NCBI RefSeq assembly: GCF_014647035.1
Contig: NZ_BMOK01000015.1
Span: 1 to 64,000 of the forward strand
Direction of reading: 5' to 3'
Length of the DNA stretch: 64,000 nucleotides
From: Sporolactobacillus putidus
Lineage (GTDB): Bacteria; Bacillota; Bacilli; Bacillales; Sporolactobacillaceae
The translations under genes and the position numbers were made by a program. Positions 16,844-25,768 of the stretch are shown here, in pieces. The stretch's first letter is position 1. Each line of letters opens with the position of its first letter. The notes beneath the pieces were generated by a model. That model did not search any database, was not told the DNA's origin, and was given only the letters and a program-made list of their open reading frames with translations.

Positions 16844-18520
16844 TCAGAAACGCCCGGACCGAAAAATTGCAAGCAGAACGAGAAGAAACATAAAGATCAC
16901 AATCATCACGGCTATGTCAAGAAGGGGAATGCTGGTGAACAAAGGGTGGGCGCCGAATGTCTGTCCAAGAATCATCCCGGCGAGAATAATGCTGAACGCC
17001 AGAAGCATGATACTGAAAGAAATGCGGTTGGCAACACGGTCAAGTTTGGAAAGCAAAAGCTCCAGCTGAGGTAGTTCCATTTCGACATGAGTTTTCCCCT
17101 TGTACAGGTGCGTCAGCGTTTTCTTTAAAAGAGAGGGGATCTGAATGCTGTTCTCCAATGTCTCATACACGCTTTTTAAAGTTCTCTTTGCAACCTGTTC
17201 AGGATTGAGCCGGTTCAGCAGAAGCTTCTGTCCGTATGGTTCGGCAAGTTCCAGTATGTTGATTTGATTATCAAGACGCGTAATAATGCCTTCAAGCGTG
17301 ATCAAAGCCTTGCCGAGCAGTGTGTAGTTTTTCGGAATGCTGATGTGGTGCTTTTTTGTGGTCTCGAAAATGTCCTGAATAACCTTTCCTATATGAATTT
17401 CCTTGAAAGGAAGTTCATAATATTTGTCGCGCAATAACTCGAGATCGGCTTTGAACTGCCTTTCGTCCAGTTCTTCGGGCATTGAGGACATCAGAAAGAT
17501 CGTGTGAAAGAGCAGGTTTATATCCCCCTTCATGAGTCCGATGATCAGGCTGGCAAAATTGTGCTTCATTTCTTCATTTAAAATGCCGACCTGTCCAAAA
17601 TCAATATAGCCGATTTTATTTCCTGAAAAGAAAAAAAGGTTGCCGGGGTGCGGGTCGCCATGAAAAACACCGACAACCAGAGCCTGATCGAGAAAGGAGC
17701 GTACCAACCGCTCGGAAACGATTCTTTTATCAATACCTTCAGGGGCAGAAGTAACGAGATCGGCATATTTCTCGCCGTGGATATACTCAAGAGTAAGGAG
17801 CTGATTGGTTGAATAATCCCAATATACTTTTGGAATGATAATGTTTTCGTTAGACGCGAAATAGTTATAGATTTTTTCGGTATTTCTTCCTTCTTTGAAA
17901 TAATCCATTTCATTGCGAATGGCAATAGAAAATTCCTCAACAATATCACTGATTTGGAATTTTTTGGCCCATGCGTAGCGCTTTTCCACAAGCGCTGCGA
18001 GATCCCAGAGGATCTCAATGTCGGTTGAAACTACGGTTTCAATATCGGGACGGCGGATCTTGATGACAACTTCTTCACCGGTCTTCAGAACGGCCCGGTG
18101 TGCCTGAGCGATCGATGCGGCAGCGAGACACTGTTCATCAAATTCAGCAAAGACATCGCTGACAGGTGCTCCCAATTCTTGCTGGATGGCTGATTTGATG
18201 ATCCGGGGGTCAATGGGCGTCACACTGTCCTGCAATTCGCGAAGTTCGTATGCGATCTGGTCGGGTATAAGATCTGATCTCAGGCTGAGCAACTGGCCGA
18301 GCTTAATAAAAGTCGGGCCAAGTTCTTCGAGCATCAGGCGGATCTTTCGACCAACGGGTTTTGAATCGTTATTTCCAGAAAAATCAGATGCGATCTGTTT
18401 CGGAAGAGAGAGCAAATGAAACAGTCCGACATCTCTGACAATGTACCCGAACCCGTATTTGACAAGAACGGTCACGATTTCACGATAGCGTTTGATGTGA
18501 CGTATACGTTTTCCAATCAT
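16844..18520 (-). CDS. AarF/UbiB (ABC1) family atypical kinase
   Basis: Atypical protein-kinase-like ATPase linked to quinone and lipid biology in other organisms. The 558-residue protein shows the family signature GPTFIKLGQLLSLRSDLIP (KxGQ motif), AASIAQAHRA (the Ala-rich replacement of the P-loop), the catalytic loop FHGDPHPGNLFF and YIDFGQVG, and two hydrophobic C-terminal helices (about 500-550) that anchor it in the membrane. It follows a phasin-like gene with a 24-bp gap, as in other Bacillota, and is probably cotranscribed with it. Confidence 0.85.
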   Translation of the reverse strand: MIGKRIRHIKRYREIVTVLVKYGFGYIVRDVGLFHLLSLPKQIASDFSGNNDSKPVGRKIRLMLEELGPTFIKLGQLLSLRSDLIPDQIAYELRELQDSVTPIDPRIIKSAIQQELGAPVSDVFAEFDEQCLAAASIAQAHRAVLKTGEEVVIKIRRPDIETVVSTDIEILWDLAALVEKRYAWAKKFQISDIVEEFSIAIRNEMDYFKEGRNTEKIYNYFASNENIIIPKVYWDYSTNQLLTLEYIHGEKYADLVTSAPEGIDKRIVSERLVRSFLDQALVVGVFHGDPHPGNLFFFSGNKIGYIDFGQVGILNEEMKHNFASLIIGLMKGDINLLFHTIFLMSSMPEELDERQFKADLELLRDKYYELPFKEIHIGKVIQDIFETTKKHHISIPKNYTLLGKALITLEGIITRLDNQINILELAEPYGQKLLLNRLNPEQVAKRTLKSVYETLENSIQIPSLLKKTLTHLYKGKTHVEMELPQLELLLSKLDRVANRISFSIMLLAFSIILAGMILGQTFGAHPLFTSIPLLDIAVMIVIFMFLLVLLAIFRSGRF

Positions 18521-18544
18521 TCATTTCACCTGGCTGACAGCTCA

Positions 18545-18877
18545 TTATTTTTCTGTTTCCTGTTCACTTGCTTCGTTTGGATCGTTTGATAACTTGGCTT
18601 CCAGTGCTTCCAATTTTTCTTTCAGTTTGTTATACTCTTCGGAGGTAACGAATCCCAGATCGCGGATGGTGTCTTTAATATCCTCTCTGATATCGTTCTG
18701 CCATTGCTCCTTTTTTGTTTTCCCTTTATCGTTCAGTGCATCGAGGAACGACTTGACTTCTTCCGCAGCTGCGCTGCCGCTTTTCGACAGATCACTGAGG
18801 AATTTGTCTGCCTTTTCCTTGCTCGCGAGCGTTGCGCCAAGACCAATAAAGAAACTTTTCTTGATCAGATCATTCAT
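18545..18877 (-). CDS. Phasin-like small coiled-coil protein
   Basis: A 110-residue protein, mostly helical. It starts with a short amphipathic segment (MNDLIKKSFFIGLGATLAS) and ends in a predicted coiled coil (SEEYNKLKEKLEALEAKL) plus an acidic tail. It looks like the PhaF/PhaI-type phasin-like proteins annotated in Bacillota. Being immediately upstream of the UbiB kinase suggests a common function at the membrane, but the real role is unknown. Confidence 0.6.
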   Translation of the reverse strand: MNDLIKKSFFIGLGATLASKEKADKFLSDLSKSGSAAAEEVKSFLDALNDKGKTKKEQWQNDIREDIKDTIRDLGFVTSEEYNKLKEKLEALEAKLSNDPNEASEQETEK

Positions 18878-19022
18878 GCTGATCCCTCCTATCCTCTTTC
18901 CTCTATTTTACCCGACTTTAGAAACTCTGTCATTCATTGAAAGAGGGACAAAAGTACGTGGATAACAAACGAAAAATTATACTATCGTTCATACATCATG
19001 AAAACAGAAGGAGGCTCATGTG

Positions 19023-19982
19023 ATGCTACAGGTCATTTATCTGATGATCATTCTAATCCTGGCAGGAATCATTTATTTTTTAATTCAAAAACAGAAAAAA
19101 ATCAGAAGTCAGGCTGAAGAATGGATCGAGAAAAGCAGAAATGAAACCGCGTCGACAATCAATGAAACGGAAAACCGGCTAAAAGAAGAGTCGGAAACTA
19201 AAATTAAGAACATTATGACCGAAAATAGCGCCACGATTGCCGGCATTGAGGAATCTTATGAAAAAAGACTCGGGCGATATGAAGAATTAATCGATTATCT
19301 GCAGGGAGCGCAGAGATCTGAAAAAACATTCACCGCTTATCAGCATCTGGCTGCCATCAAAAAAATTCTCGTTCAATCCAATCGAATTTCTTCTCAGCAA
19401 ATGGTGGTTGCGGGGAATGCTATCGTTCCTGCAAAGACCGTCGGGGGAGATTTGTCGGTAGTCAGAGCGGATATACTCTTTCTTCTGCCAACGGGACTTT
19501 ATGTGGTGGATACAAAAAGGTACAGAGGAAAAATATTCCACGGAATGAACACGGAGAATGCGCAGGGGTTTGAGCGGCTAATTGGGGAAATCGTTCCGAA
19601 GCCTGAAAGTGGAACTGAAGAAACCCTGATTTTATCCAAACGCATGGAGCAAGGGAACAGCAATGAAAATTTTCTGAGAATAACGATTGACTGTCATTCT
19701 GATATTTCTGCTCCGGTCATGAAGGCCACATCTGAATTCCGTGCTTATCTCAGTGATCATCGAATCAGCGTGGAGCGTATTGTTCCAGTGATCTACTTTA
19801 TGGATGACTCGGCTGATCAAATGAAGACAGAAAATTTTTCTGAAAGAGAACGGCCTTTGATTTGTCTGAGCCAGAACGATCTTTATCAAATGATCAGCCA
19901 GGAATTAGATCAGGAGGAGTGGATATTGGCAACAGAAAAAATACAGAAAATCAAACAACTTATCTCCGAAATCAATCATTGA
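19023..19982 (+). CDS. Membrane-anchored protein with a NERD-like (nuclease-related) domain
   Basis: A 319-residue protein with one N-terminal transmembrane helix (about 3-23), a long coiled-coil stretch (about 25-100) and a C-terminal domain whose core DILFLLPTGLYVVDTKRYRGKI resembles the NERD/PD-(D/E)xK signature (D...(V/L)(V/I)(D/E)xK). The architecture (TM, coiled coil, nuclease-like domain) also recalls RmuC. ATG 19023 is chosen because AAGGAGG lies 8 bases upstream; GTG 19020 is possible. The DNA substrate, if any, is unknown. Confidence 0.6.
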   Translation: MLQVIYLMIILILAGIIYFLIQKQKKIRSQAEEWIEKSRNETASTINETENRLKEESETKIKNIMTENSATIAGIEESYEKRLGRYEELIDYLQGAQRSEKTFTAYQHLAAIKKILVQSNRISSQQMVVAGNAIVPAKTVGGDLSVVRADILFLLPTGLYVVDTKRYRGKIFHGMNTENAQGFERLIGEIVPKPESGTEETLILSKRMEQGNSNENFLRITIDCHSDISAPVMKATSEFRAYLSDHRISVERIVPVIYFMDDSADQMKTENFSERERPLICLSQNDLYQMISQELDQEEWILATEKIQKIKQLISEINH

Positions 19983-20002
19983 AAAATGCATGAAACAGAC
20001 TA

Positions 20003-20048
20003 AAAGCCGGGGCGGACATCAAATATCAAGTATGTCTGCTCCGGCTTT
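20003..20048. terminator. Bidirectional terminator
   Basis: AAAGCCGGGGCGGACAT pairs with ATGTCTGCTCCGGCTTT around an 11-base loop; both strands carry a terminal T/A tract. It serves the NERD gene and probably lexA. Confidence 0.8.
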
Positions 20049-20098
20049 CTAGCGCGTACCGGAATACCAGGTGAAAATCCGGCTTCTTACCATAATAA

Positions 20099-20710
20099 TT
20101 AGATTATTGTACGGAACACGCCGATTACCTTGCCAAGTATTGTACAGTTATCCAACAGTATTGGAGCCATTGTCGGATTTTCAGGCTGAAGGCGAATGTG
20201 ATCTTTTTCTTTAAAAAACCTTTTGACCGTTGCTTCATCTTCATCGGTCATCGCCACAACAATTTCACCGTTTTCTGCGGTTCTTTGCTGACGGACAATC
20301 ACTTTGTCACCGTCAAGAATGCCCGCATTAATCATACTCTCTCCCCACACGTTAAGTATAAAAACGTCTTTTTCATCAACCATCGACCTGGGCACAGGAA
20401 AGTACTCTTCGATATTCTCTACGGCGCTGATCGGCAATCCGGCCGTTACCTTGCCGATCACCGGAACAGAAACCGCCTTTTCACTGAATACGTCTCCGTC
20501 ATGATCCAGAATTTCGATGGCGCGCGGTTTTGTCGGATCGCGCCGAATCAGTCCTTTTTTTTCAAGCCGGGCCAGATGGCCATGAACGGTTGAACTTGAA
20601 GCTAGTCCGACTGCGTCGCATATTTCACGAACCGACGGGGGATAACCCTTGGTCGCAACTTCATGCTTAATATAATCGAGTATTGATTGCTGTCGATTTG
20701 AGAGTTTCAT
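20099..20710 (-). CDS. lexA: SOS response repressor LexA
   Basis: Represses DNA-damage genes and cleaves itself when RecA is activated. The N-terminal winged helix reads [23 protein letters not shown]; the cleavage site is the Ala-Gly in VTAGLPI; the catalytic dyad is the Ser in WGESMINAG and the Lys in DEATVKRFF. The 203 residues are the normal length. It is divergent from yneA across three LexA boxes. Confidence 0.97.
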   Translation of the reverse strand: MKLSNRQQSILDYIKHEVATKGYPPSVREICDAVGLASSSTVHGHLARLEKKGLIRRDPTKPRAIEILDHDGDVFSEKAVSVPVIGKVTAGLPISAVENIEEYFPVPRSMVDEKDVFILNVWGESMINAGILDGDKVIVRQQRTAENGEIVVAMTDEDEATVKRFFKEKDHIRLQPENPTMAPILLDNCTILGKVIGVFRTII

Positions 20711-20741
20711 CTGCCTGCTCCTTTTTCTTCTTCTTTAACAC

Positions 20742-20770
20742 ATTATATCATGTCATTTTTTGGGATGCAA
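20742..20770 (-). promoter_or_regulatory. lexA promoter
   Basis: Read on the minus strand: TTGCAT, a 17-bp spacer and TATAAT. The -35 overlaps LexA box 1 (20768-20781), consistent with autorepression. Confidence 0.7.
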
Positions 20771-20781
20771 ACATCCGTTCG
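20768..20781 (+). promoter_or_regulatory. LexA (SOS) box 1
   Basis: CAAACATCCGTTCG, close to the Bacillus consensus CGAACRNRYGTTCG. Confidence 0.8.
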
Positions 20782-20787
20782 AGAGTA

Positions 20788-20816
20788 TTGACACAAACTA
20801 ATGTTCGCTATATACT
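20788..20816 (+). promoter_or_regulatory. yneA promoter with LexA box 2 in the spacer
   Basis: TTGACA (20788-20793), 17 bp, TATACT (20811-20816). The spacer contains LexA box 2, CAAACTAATGTTCG (20794-20807), so bound LexA would block RNA polymerase directly. Confidence 0.85.
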
Positions 20817-20825
20817 CATCAATAA

Positions 20826-20839
20826 CGAACAAACATTCT
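20826..20839 (+). promoter_or_regulatory. Degenerate LexA box 3
   Basis: CGAACAAACATTCT keeps the first half-site and part of the second, downstream of the yneA start point. Confidence 0.5.
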
Positions 20840-20886
20840 CGGGAATATATATTCTTATAATAATTCATTTCTTGGAGGGGTTGTAG

Positions 20887-21180
20887 ATGAACGAATATTT
20901 GAATCAAAAGTTGAGAGGCATATCTTTTGTCGTTTTATTTGTTATTCTTGCGGTTACTCTTTTTTTTACACTGACAAACAGCGTTGTCGCCGACAGCAGT
21001 AATTATAAGACAATAACGGTGGAAAAGGGAGATTCTTTATGGGCTCTGGCTCAGCACTATCACAGTGGCAATCCCGGACTTACAGAGGAAGCCTTTATAA
21101 CCTGGGTTGAGAGAGAGAACGGAATCAATCGTGATGCTATCCAACCCAATCAAAAATTAATAATTCCCGTACGGAAATAA
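20887..21180 (+). CDS. yneA: SOS-induced cell division suppressor YneA
   Basis: A 97-residue single-pass membrane protein that delays septation during the SOS response. It has a transmembrane helix at about 12-35 and an extracytoplasmic LysM domain at about 41-95 (YKTITVEKGDSLWALAQHY ... QPNQKLIIPV). The start follows TTGGAGGGG. It is transcribed divergently from lexA from a promoter bearing LexA boxes, the arrangement known from Bacillus. Confidence 0.93.
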   Translation: MNEYLNQKLRGISFVVLFVILAVTLFFTLTNSVVADSSNYKTITVEKGDSLWALAQHYHSGNPGLTEEAFITWVERENGINRDAIQPNQKLIIPVRK

Positions 21181-21790
21181 GCAGTGCTGTCCATGAATCA
21201 GGTCTAACATTTTCCGTTTGGTACTGCTGTCTTGACCGCGCCAATTTTTAGTTGTGAAGAAGCCTTCCTAAAACTTGCAAGATAACTTATTTGTGTTATA
21301 CTGTTATATAACAAGAGAAAGAAATAAGTCATTGTAATGATACAAAAGCGAATTGCGTTTTCCTGATTTCGTTTAATCGCGAGCTTTCGCATGCCCAATC
21401 TTAAAAGCTGTGGAATCCCGATTAAAATATGTTTATTTCCCTTCAGCGATTCAACCTTGCCTTTCGCTGACGGGTTCAATTTTTCATCCTCCTTCAGAAG
21501 AAAGCTTCTCTTCAATATTCTATTAAGAACAGAGCTTTCTTTTTTTTGCTTTCGTTCCCATTCATTGAACAGATTCAGTTCAATTGCTTATTTCCGAGTC
21601 TTCTGAAAGGGGGTCGATCACGGCCCCGGCCTTCAGGAAGGAAACCCGATAATCGCTAAAACTTTTGTTGTTTTGTTCCGATATAGCTTCTATCAAGTGC
21701 GGCATATAAACTGCATCTTTGATTACTTTCTGATGTCTGACCATCTTTTTCCTTAAGAAGGCAGACATGCTGCATGAGGGGGGAGGGCGA
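21181..21790. other. Intergenic region where yneB, ynzC and tkt are usually found
   Basis: About 610 bp between yneA and sirA. A plus-strand terminator lies at 21499-21548. A minus-strand frame at 21580-21744 (ATG after TAAGGA, about 54 residues beginning MVRHQKVIKDAVYMPHL) could encode a small protein but I do not recognise it. Another minus-strand frame (21204-21515) has an AGGAGG near 21490 but no convincing protein character. The genes that separate yneA and sirA in Bacillus subtilis (resolvase-like yneB, ynzC, transketolase) are absent. Confidence 0.4.
21499..21548 (+). terminator. Rho-independent terminator
   Basis: AGAAAGCT (21499-21506) pairs with AGCTTTCT (21533-21540), followed by seven T residues. 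Confidence 0.65.
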
Positions 21791-22273
21791 ATGCGCAGCT
21801 ATCACATTTACCTGATTAAAGACAGTATTTCAGAACATTATTTCGGTAAGGAAGAAAAACTGTTTCGATTGTTTAAGGACTGTCGTTCCGCTCAGGATAA
21901 ACATTTGAAAGAAGTGATGTACAGACAGGTTTGTTATATTTCTCACCATCTGGACGTACGCCGCTTCGGAATGCAGCTTCAGACGGCCTGCAGTTTCATG
22001 CCCGAGTATACATATGAAGATCCGATTCATTATTTGAAAAGCAGGAGGCCATATAGCGAAGCTGTATTAGAACTTCGGGACCGGGAATTGAAAATGACAG
22101 CGCAAGGAACTTCAGACATGGAAGTGACATTTTTTGAGGTTCTGCGGAAGCTGGACGGACACTTTTTAGCGATAGATTTTCAAAGGAGACAATGCGCCTG
22201 GCTGAATCCTATAAAAAATGCAGATTTCCTCCAAAGTAAGGTTGACCTGATTTCACGCGATAGTGTACACTGA
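21791..22273 (+). CDS. sirA: Sporulation inhibitor of replication SirA
   Basis: In Bacillus, SirA binds DnaA domain I and blocks new rounds of replication when cells commit to sporulation. The 160-residue product carries the family pattern: [18 protein letters not shown] at the N-terminus and [20 protein letters not shown] followed by [11 protein letters not shown] at the C-terminus. The start follows GGGGGAGGG. Its position before yneF matches Bacillus synteny and supports a spore-forming host. Confidence 0.85.
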   Translation: MRSYHIYLIKDSISEHYFGKEEKLFRLFKDCRSAQDKHLKEVMYRQVCYISHHLDVRRFGMQLQTACSFMPEYTYEDPIHYLKSRRPYSEAVLELRDRELKMTAQGTSDMEVTFFEVLRKLDGHFLAIDFQRRQCAWLNPIKNADFLQSKVDLISRDSVH

Positions 22274-22308
22274 TGTATGGATATTTGACACAAGGAGGAA
22301 ACAGGCAT

Positions 22309-22524
22309 ATGCTGTGGCTATATATATTAGTGGGCGCTGTCTGCCTGGCCGTCGGATTGGTTCTCGGCTTTTTCATCGCACGGAGATACATGATGAGCTA
22401 TTTGAAGAAGAATCCGCCGATCAATGAACAGATGCTTCGCGTGATGATGACTCAAATGGGCCAGCATCCATCGCAAAAAAAGATCAATCAAATGATGAAA
22501 GCGATCAACAATCAAATGAAATAA
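22309..22524 (+). CDS. yneF: YneF family membrane protein
   Basis: A 71-residue protein with one N-terminal transmembrane helix (about 3-24) followed by a basic, Met-rich cytoplasmic tail ([32 protein letters not shown]), the hallmark of UPF0154. ATG 22309 is preceded by AAGGAGG at good spacing. Function unknown. A weak hairpin with GGGGCTTTT follows at 22523-22550. A 39-bp degenerate copy of its central region lies at 23129-23167. Confidence 0.9.
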   Translation: MLWLYILVGAVCLAVGLVLGFFIARRYMMSYLKKNPPINEQMLRVMMTQMGQHPSQKKINQMMKAINNQMK

Positions 22525-23265
22525 AAGAGCCCATGAAAAGAGGGGCTTTTGGCAACATAGCTGGGAAAGTCAGTTTGCCGTTTAATTTGATTAATAACTC
22601 TTCATTGGAAGTTAAGGCTTTTTGAGGTAAATCGTTGAGATATACCTTGTTTAATCACCATTTACTGCTGGGAATAGTCAGGCAGAAAGTGGTGATTTTT
22701 CGTTATGGGATTCATATGAAACCACGGAAGCGCATGCTGATTTTCAATTTCAGTTCCCGGCTCTCTGGTCTTAAAAAGGCTCTTAGAACTTTTGGAATTC
22801 TTAAGACATAAAAACATCAGATTTCGTATACAGTAAAACAGATGCAATTTGATAGGACAAGGGTCGACGGTATGTTTAAGCGTACGTGAACGATCACAAT
22901 ACAAAGGAAGTGATTACATGGTTGTTAACGTTTCAGCATGGAGAAAGCTGACAAAACGACAGAGATATTTGATGATCGTCGGACTATATACAGTACAACA
23001 TTGTGAAATGAAATGACTGGGGCAAGCTGATTCATCAACCTTCTAAAAGTGTTAAAAATTAATAGACTTATAATTTCATCAATGGTATATTTTTCTTGAC
23101 GCAAATACATTCTAGTTTTTTTATAAATTCAACGAGCAGATGCTTCGCATGATAACTCAAACGGACCGGCGTCAAACGCTCAAAGCTGGTCTGTTTTTTG
23201 TGTTCCGGATGAGGCAGAGATCTTAGTATAAGGCTGAAACAATATCAGACAAGGAAGCGATGACT
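22525..23265. other. Gene-poor region with a 32-codon ORF and a yneF-like remnant
   Basis: About 740 bp without a recognisable gene. A 32-codon ORF (22918-23016) has AAAGGAAG seven bases upstream and encodes a basic peptide starting MVVNVSAWRKLTKRQR with a short hydrophobic middle. At 23129-23167 lies a degenerate copy of the yneF segment at 22421-22462 (about 33 of 39 aligned bases identical, with one 3-base gap). A terminator at 23162-23199 ends the region. Bacillus has ccdA and yneI around here; they are missing. Confidence 0.45.
23162..23199 (+). terminator. Rho-independent terminator
   Basis: CGGACCGGC pairs (with G-U wobbles) with GCTGGTCTG and is followed by TTTTTTG. Confidence 0.55.
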
Positions 23266-24189
23266 ATGCTTAAGATTGGAATTATCGGCATTGGCTCAAT
23301 TGCGAGAAAGGCTTATCTTCCGATTTATGCCGGGCTGAGCGGAGTGGAATGCCACTTCTGTACAAGAAACAGAGAGACGCTGGAACAGATTCAAGCCAGT
23401 TACCGTTGGACACATTTTTATGATGATCTTGATCGATTAATTGAAAGCGGTGTCGAAGCTGTATTTATTCATGCTGCAACCACGGCACATCCGATGATTA
23501 TTGAAAAATTGCTGAATAAAGGCATTTCCATCTATACGGATAAGCCAATCGCCGATCATTATGAGACGGCAAAGAGACTGACGGAGATTGCAGAAAATAA
23601 AAAAGTACTCCTGATGACCGGTTTCAACCGCCGTTTTGCACCTTATAATCTTGAAGTATCGTCAGTTCCCGAAAAATCGATGATAGTGTATCAGAAGAAC
23701 CGTGTCAATGATCCGAAAGATATCAGAACGTTCATCTTTGACGATTTTATTCATGTTGTCGATACTGTCCGGTTTCTTTTGGCCAGCCCCATTGATACAA
23801 TGACTGTTCACGCGACAAAAAACCGGGAGGGTTTCTACACAGAACTTACTGTCGTTTTTCATGCCGGCGGTAGGCTGGCAGTCGCAATAATGAGCAGAAA
23901 AAGCGGGGCTAGTCAGGAATTTCTTCAGGTGATGTCACCGCAAAGTGAATATGTTGTCCGTGATCTGTCTTCTATCGAGAGCATTCAAGGGACAGCCAAA
24001 ACGATTAAACATTTTGGAGACTGGACGCCCATGCTTCATAAACGCGGTTTTGAACAAATCGTCGAGGCTTTCCTTAAAGCGGTCGCTGAGGGCGGCGATG
24101 AACCCATAGCCAAACGGGATGCGCTTGAGACGCATCGTATCTGCGAAAAGATCGTTCAGACTATTGAACTCGGAAACAATGAGAAATAG
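23266..24189 (+). CDS. Gfo/Idh/MocA family oxidoreductase
   Basis: NAD(P)-dependent dehydrogenase of sugars, inositols or related compounds. The N-terminal Rossmann domain begins IGIIGIGSIARKAY, followed by the family EKPIA-like motif (here TDKPIADHY) near residue 90 and the C-terminal beta-sheet domain. ATG 23266 is preferred over 23260 because AAGGAAG is only 2 bases before the earlier one. The substrate cannot be inferred from context; no sugar genes are adjacent. Confidence 0.8.
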   Translation: MLKIGIIGIGSIARKAYLPIYAGLSGVECHFCTRNRETLEQIQASYRWTHFYDDLDRLIESGVEAVFIHAATTAHPMIIEKLLNKGISIYTDKPIADHYETAKRLTEIAENKKVLLMTGFNRRFAPYNLEVSSVPEKSMIVYQKNRVNDPKDIRTFIFDDFIHVVDTVRFLLASPIDTMTVHATKNREGFYTELTVVFHAGGRLAVAIMSRKSGASQEFLQVMSPQSEYVVRDLSSIESIQGTAKTIKHFGDWTPMLHKRGFEQIVEAFLKAVAEGGDEPIAKRDALETHRICEKIVQTIELGNNEK

Positions 24190-24274
24190 AATGACAGGCA
24201 GATCGGGGCGAAAGAGTTTTATTCACGATTCGAGTTCGATATAATTGGGTTGTAAGATTTCTGAAGTTGAGAAG

Positions 24275-24760
24275 GTGAGTAAAATAGCTGCGATCATCGG
24301 ATTGTTGATCGGTATCTTGATGGCAGGTTCCGTGATTGTGATCCGGCTTAAAGCATCAAAGAAACCGACAAACGCAAAAAAAATATTGCTTCCGCCGCTC
24401 TTTATGTCTACCGGATTTCTAATGTTTATTGAACAGAGCACATGGATTCCTTACTGGGAAGTGATCGTCGCATTTCTGATCGGAACCTTTTTTTCGTTGT
24501 TTCTTATTAAAACATCAAGATTCGAGCTGCAGGGCGATGATGTTTATTTGAAACGGTCCAAAGCATTCGCGTTTATCTTGATTGGATTGCTGGTGCTCCG
24601 CACAATCATGAAACTCGTTCTGGAACAGAGCGTCAGTCTTCCTCAGACCGCATCGTTTTTCTTTATCCTTGCATTTGGAATGATTTTGCCGTGGCGTTTA
24701 ACCATGTATATCATGTATCGAAAGCTGGCAAAAGAGCGGGGCGCTGAATCGAATGCGTGA
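24275..24760 (+). CDS. ccdC: CcdC family protein (cytochrome c biogenesis-associated)
   Basis: A ~161-residue membrane protein with about four to five hydrophobic helices and the family signature LKASKKPTNAKKILLPPLFMSTG. CcdC lies beside ccdA in Bacillus but is dispensable for cytochrome c maturation there. GTG 24275 is chosen by family length; its ribosome binding site (GAGAAGG) abuts the start, so a TTG at 24245 is an alternative. No ccdA is in this window. Confidence 0.75.
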   Translation: MSKIAAIIGLLIGILMAGSVIVIRLKASKKPTNAKKILLPPLFMSTGFLMFIEQSTWIPYWEVIVAFLIGTFFSLFLIKTSRFELQGDDVYLKRSKAFAFILIGLLVLRTIMKLVLEQSVSLPQTASFFFILAFGMILPWRLTMYIMYRKLAKERGAESNA

Positions 24761-24769
24761 GCAGGCAGT

Positions 24770-24797
24770 CCCCCGTTTATAACGGGGGTTTCGTTTA
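24770..24797 (+). terminator. Rho-independent terminator of ccdC
   Basis: CCCCCGTT and AACGGGGG flank a short loop, followed by TTTCGTTT. Confidence 0.8.
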
Positions 24798-24819
24798 TTA
24801 CAGAAGGGAGAGGAGAGCG

Positions 24820-25662
24820 ATGATCAGGATCGGCCTGACAGGATGGGGCGATCATCCAAGCCTCTATGAATCGGAAACACAGGCATCAAAGCTTGAGAGC
24901 TACAGCAGCCATTTTCCCATTGTTGAATGTGACAGTTCATTTTATGCAATTTTACCAGAAAAAAATTATGTAAACTGGGCGAAGGAAACCCCCGATAATT
25001 TCCAGTTTATAGTTAAAGCTTACCAGGGACTTACCGGGCATCTGCGCGGCAAGTCGAATTTTAAAAATATCGGTGAAATGTTTGACGCTTTTCAAGCATC
25101 AATCGGCCCAATGCTTCAGTCGGGAAAATGTGCTGTGATTTTATTTCAATATCCGCCGTGGTTCGACTGTACGAGGAAAAACATCGACAGGCTCAGGTAC
25201 ACTAAAGAAAAAATGAAGGGGATACCCGTTGCTCTGGAGTTCCGGAATCCAAGCTGGTTCTCAGCAGGGATGAAAGAGAAAACGCTGGAGTTTGCGGAAA
25301 AAGAAGGATGGATTCACACGGTTTGTGACGAACCGCAGACAGAAACCGGTTCTATTCCAATTGTATCTGCCGCTTGGGGAGATCGGGTGCTTGTCCGCAT
25401 GCATGGGCGAAATACGGCGGGATGGCTGAATCACGGTCCGAACTGGCGCAAGCTGCGCTGCCTTTACCGCTATAACAGAGCTGAACTTGAGGAATGGAAA
25501 TCGCGCTTAATTGATCTCGAGAGGAAGGCAAAGGACGTTTATGTCCTGTTTAATAACAATTCCGGAGGGGACGCAGCGGATAATGGAAAGCAAATGATTC
25601 GTCTGCTTGGGATCAATTACTCCGGACTCGCTCAGAAACAGCTCGGTTTTTTTGAAGTGTAA
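24820..25662 (+). CDS. DUF72 family protein (YunF-like)
   Basis: A 280-residue TIM-barrel protein of unknown biochemical function. Motifs fit DUF72: IGLTGWGDH at the N-terminus, ECDSSFYA, FQYPPWF, ALEFRNPSWF, VRMHGRN and VLFNNNSGGDAADN near the C-terminus. The start follows AAGGGAGAGGAGAG. The gene stands alone between the ccdC terminator and the nag promoter. Confidence 0.85.
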   Translation: MIRIGLTGWGDHPSLYESETQASKLESYSSHFPIVECDSSFYAILPEKNYVNWAKETPDNFQFIVKAYQGLTGHLRGKSNFKNIGEMFDAFQASIGPMLQSGKCAVILFQYPPWFDCTRKNIDRLRYTKEKMKGIPVALEFRNPSWFSAGMKEKTLEFAEKEGWIHTVCDEPQTETGSIPIVSAAWGDRVLVRMHGRNTAGWLNHGPNWRKLRCLYRYNRAELEEWKSRLIDLERKAKDVYVLFNNNSGGDAADNGKQMIRLLGINYSGLAQKQLGFFEV

Positions 25663-25708
25663 GAAGTGTTCTGATTCCGCCTAGAAATAGTGTACACCAT
25701 TACGTCTA

Positions 25709-25744
25709 GTTGTCTAGACATTATGTTATTATTCATGCTAAAAT
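25709..25744 (+). promoter_or_regulatory. nag operon promoter with overlapping NagR-type operator
   Basis: A palindrome TGTCTAGACA (25711-25720) within GTTGTCTAGACATTAT resembles GntR/NagR (YvoA) operators. It overlaps the -35 hexamer TAGACA (25715-25720), 18 bp before TAAAAT (25739-25744). NagR is encoded in the same operon, so autoregulation is likely. Confidence 0.6.
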
Positions 25745-25768
25745 GAAAGAAAAAGGGGAGCGAGAGAA

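Noticed and set aside
21204-21515. 103-codon minus-strand ORF between yneA and sirA
   Set aside because: Although AGGAGG occurs inside, the predicted protein has no recognisable pattern and overlaps a plus-strand terminator; not supported as a gene.
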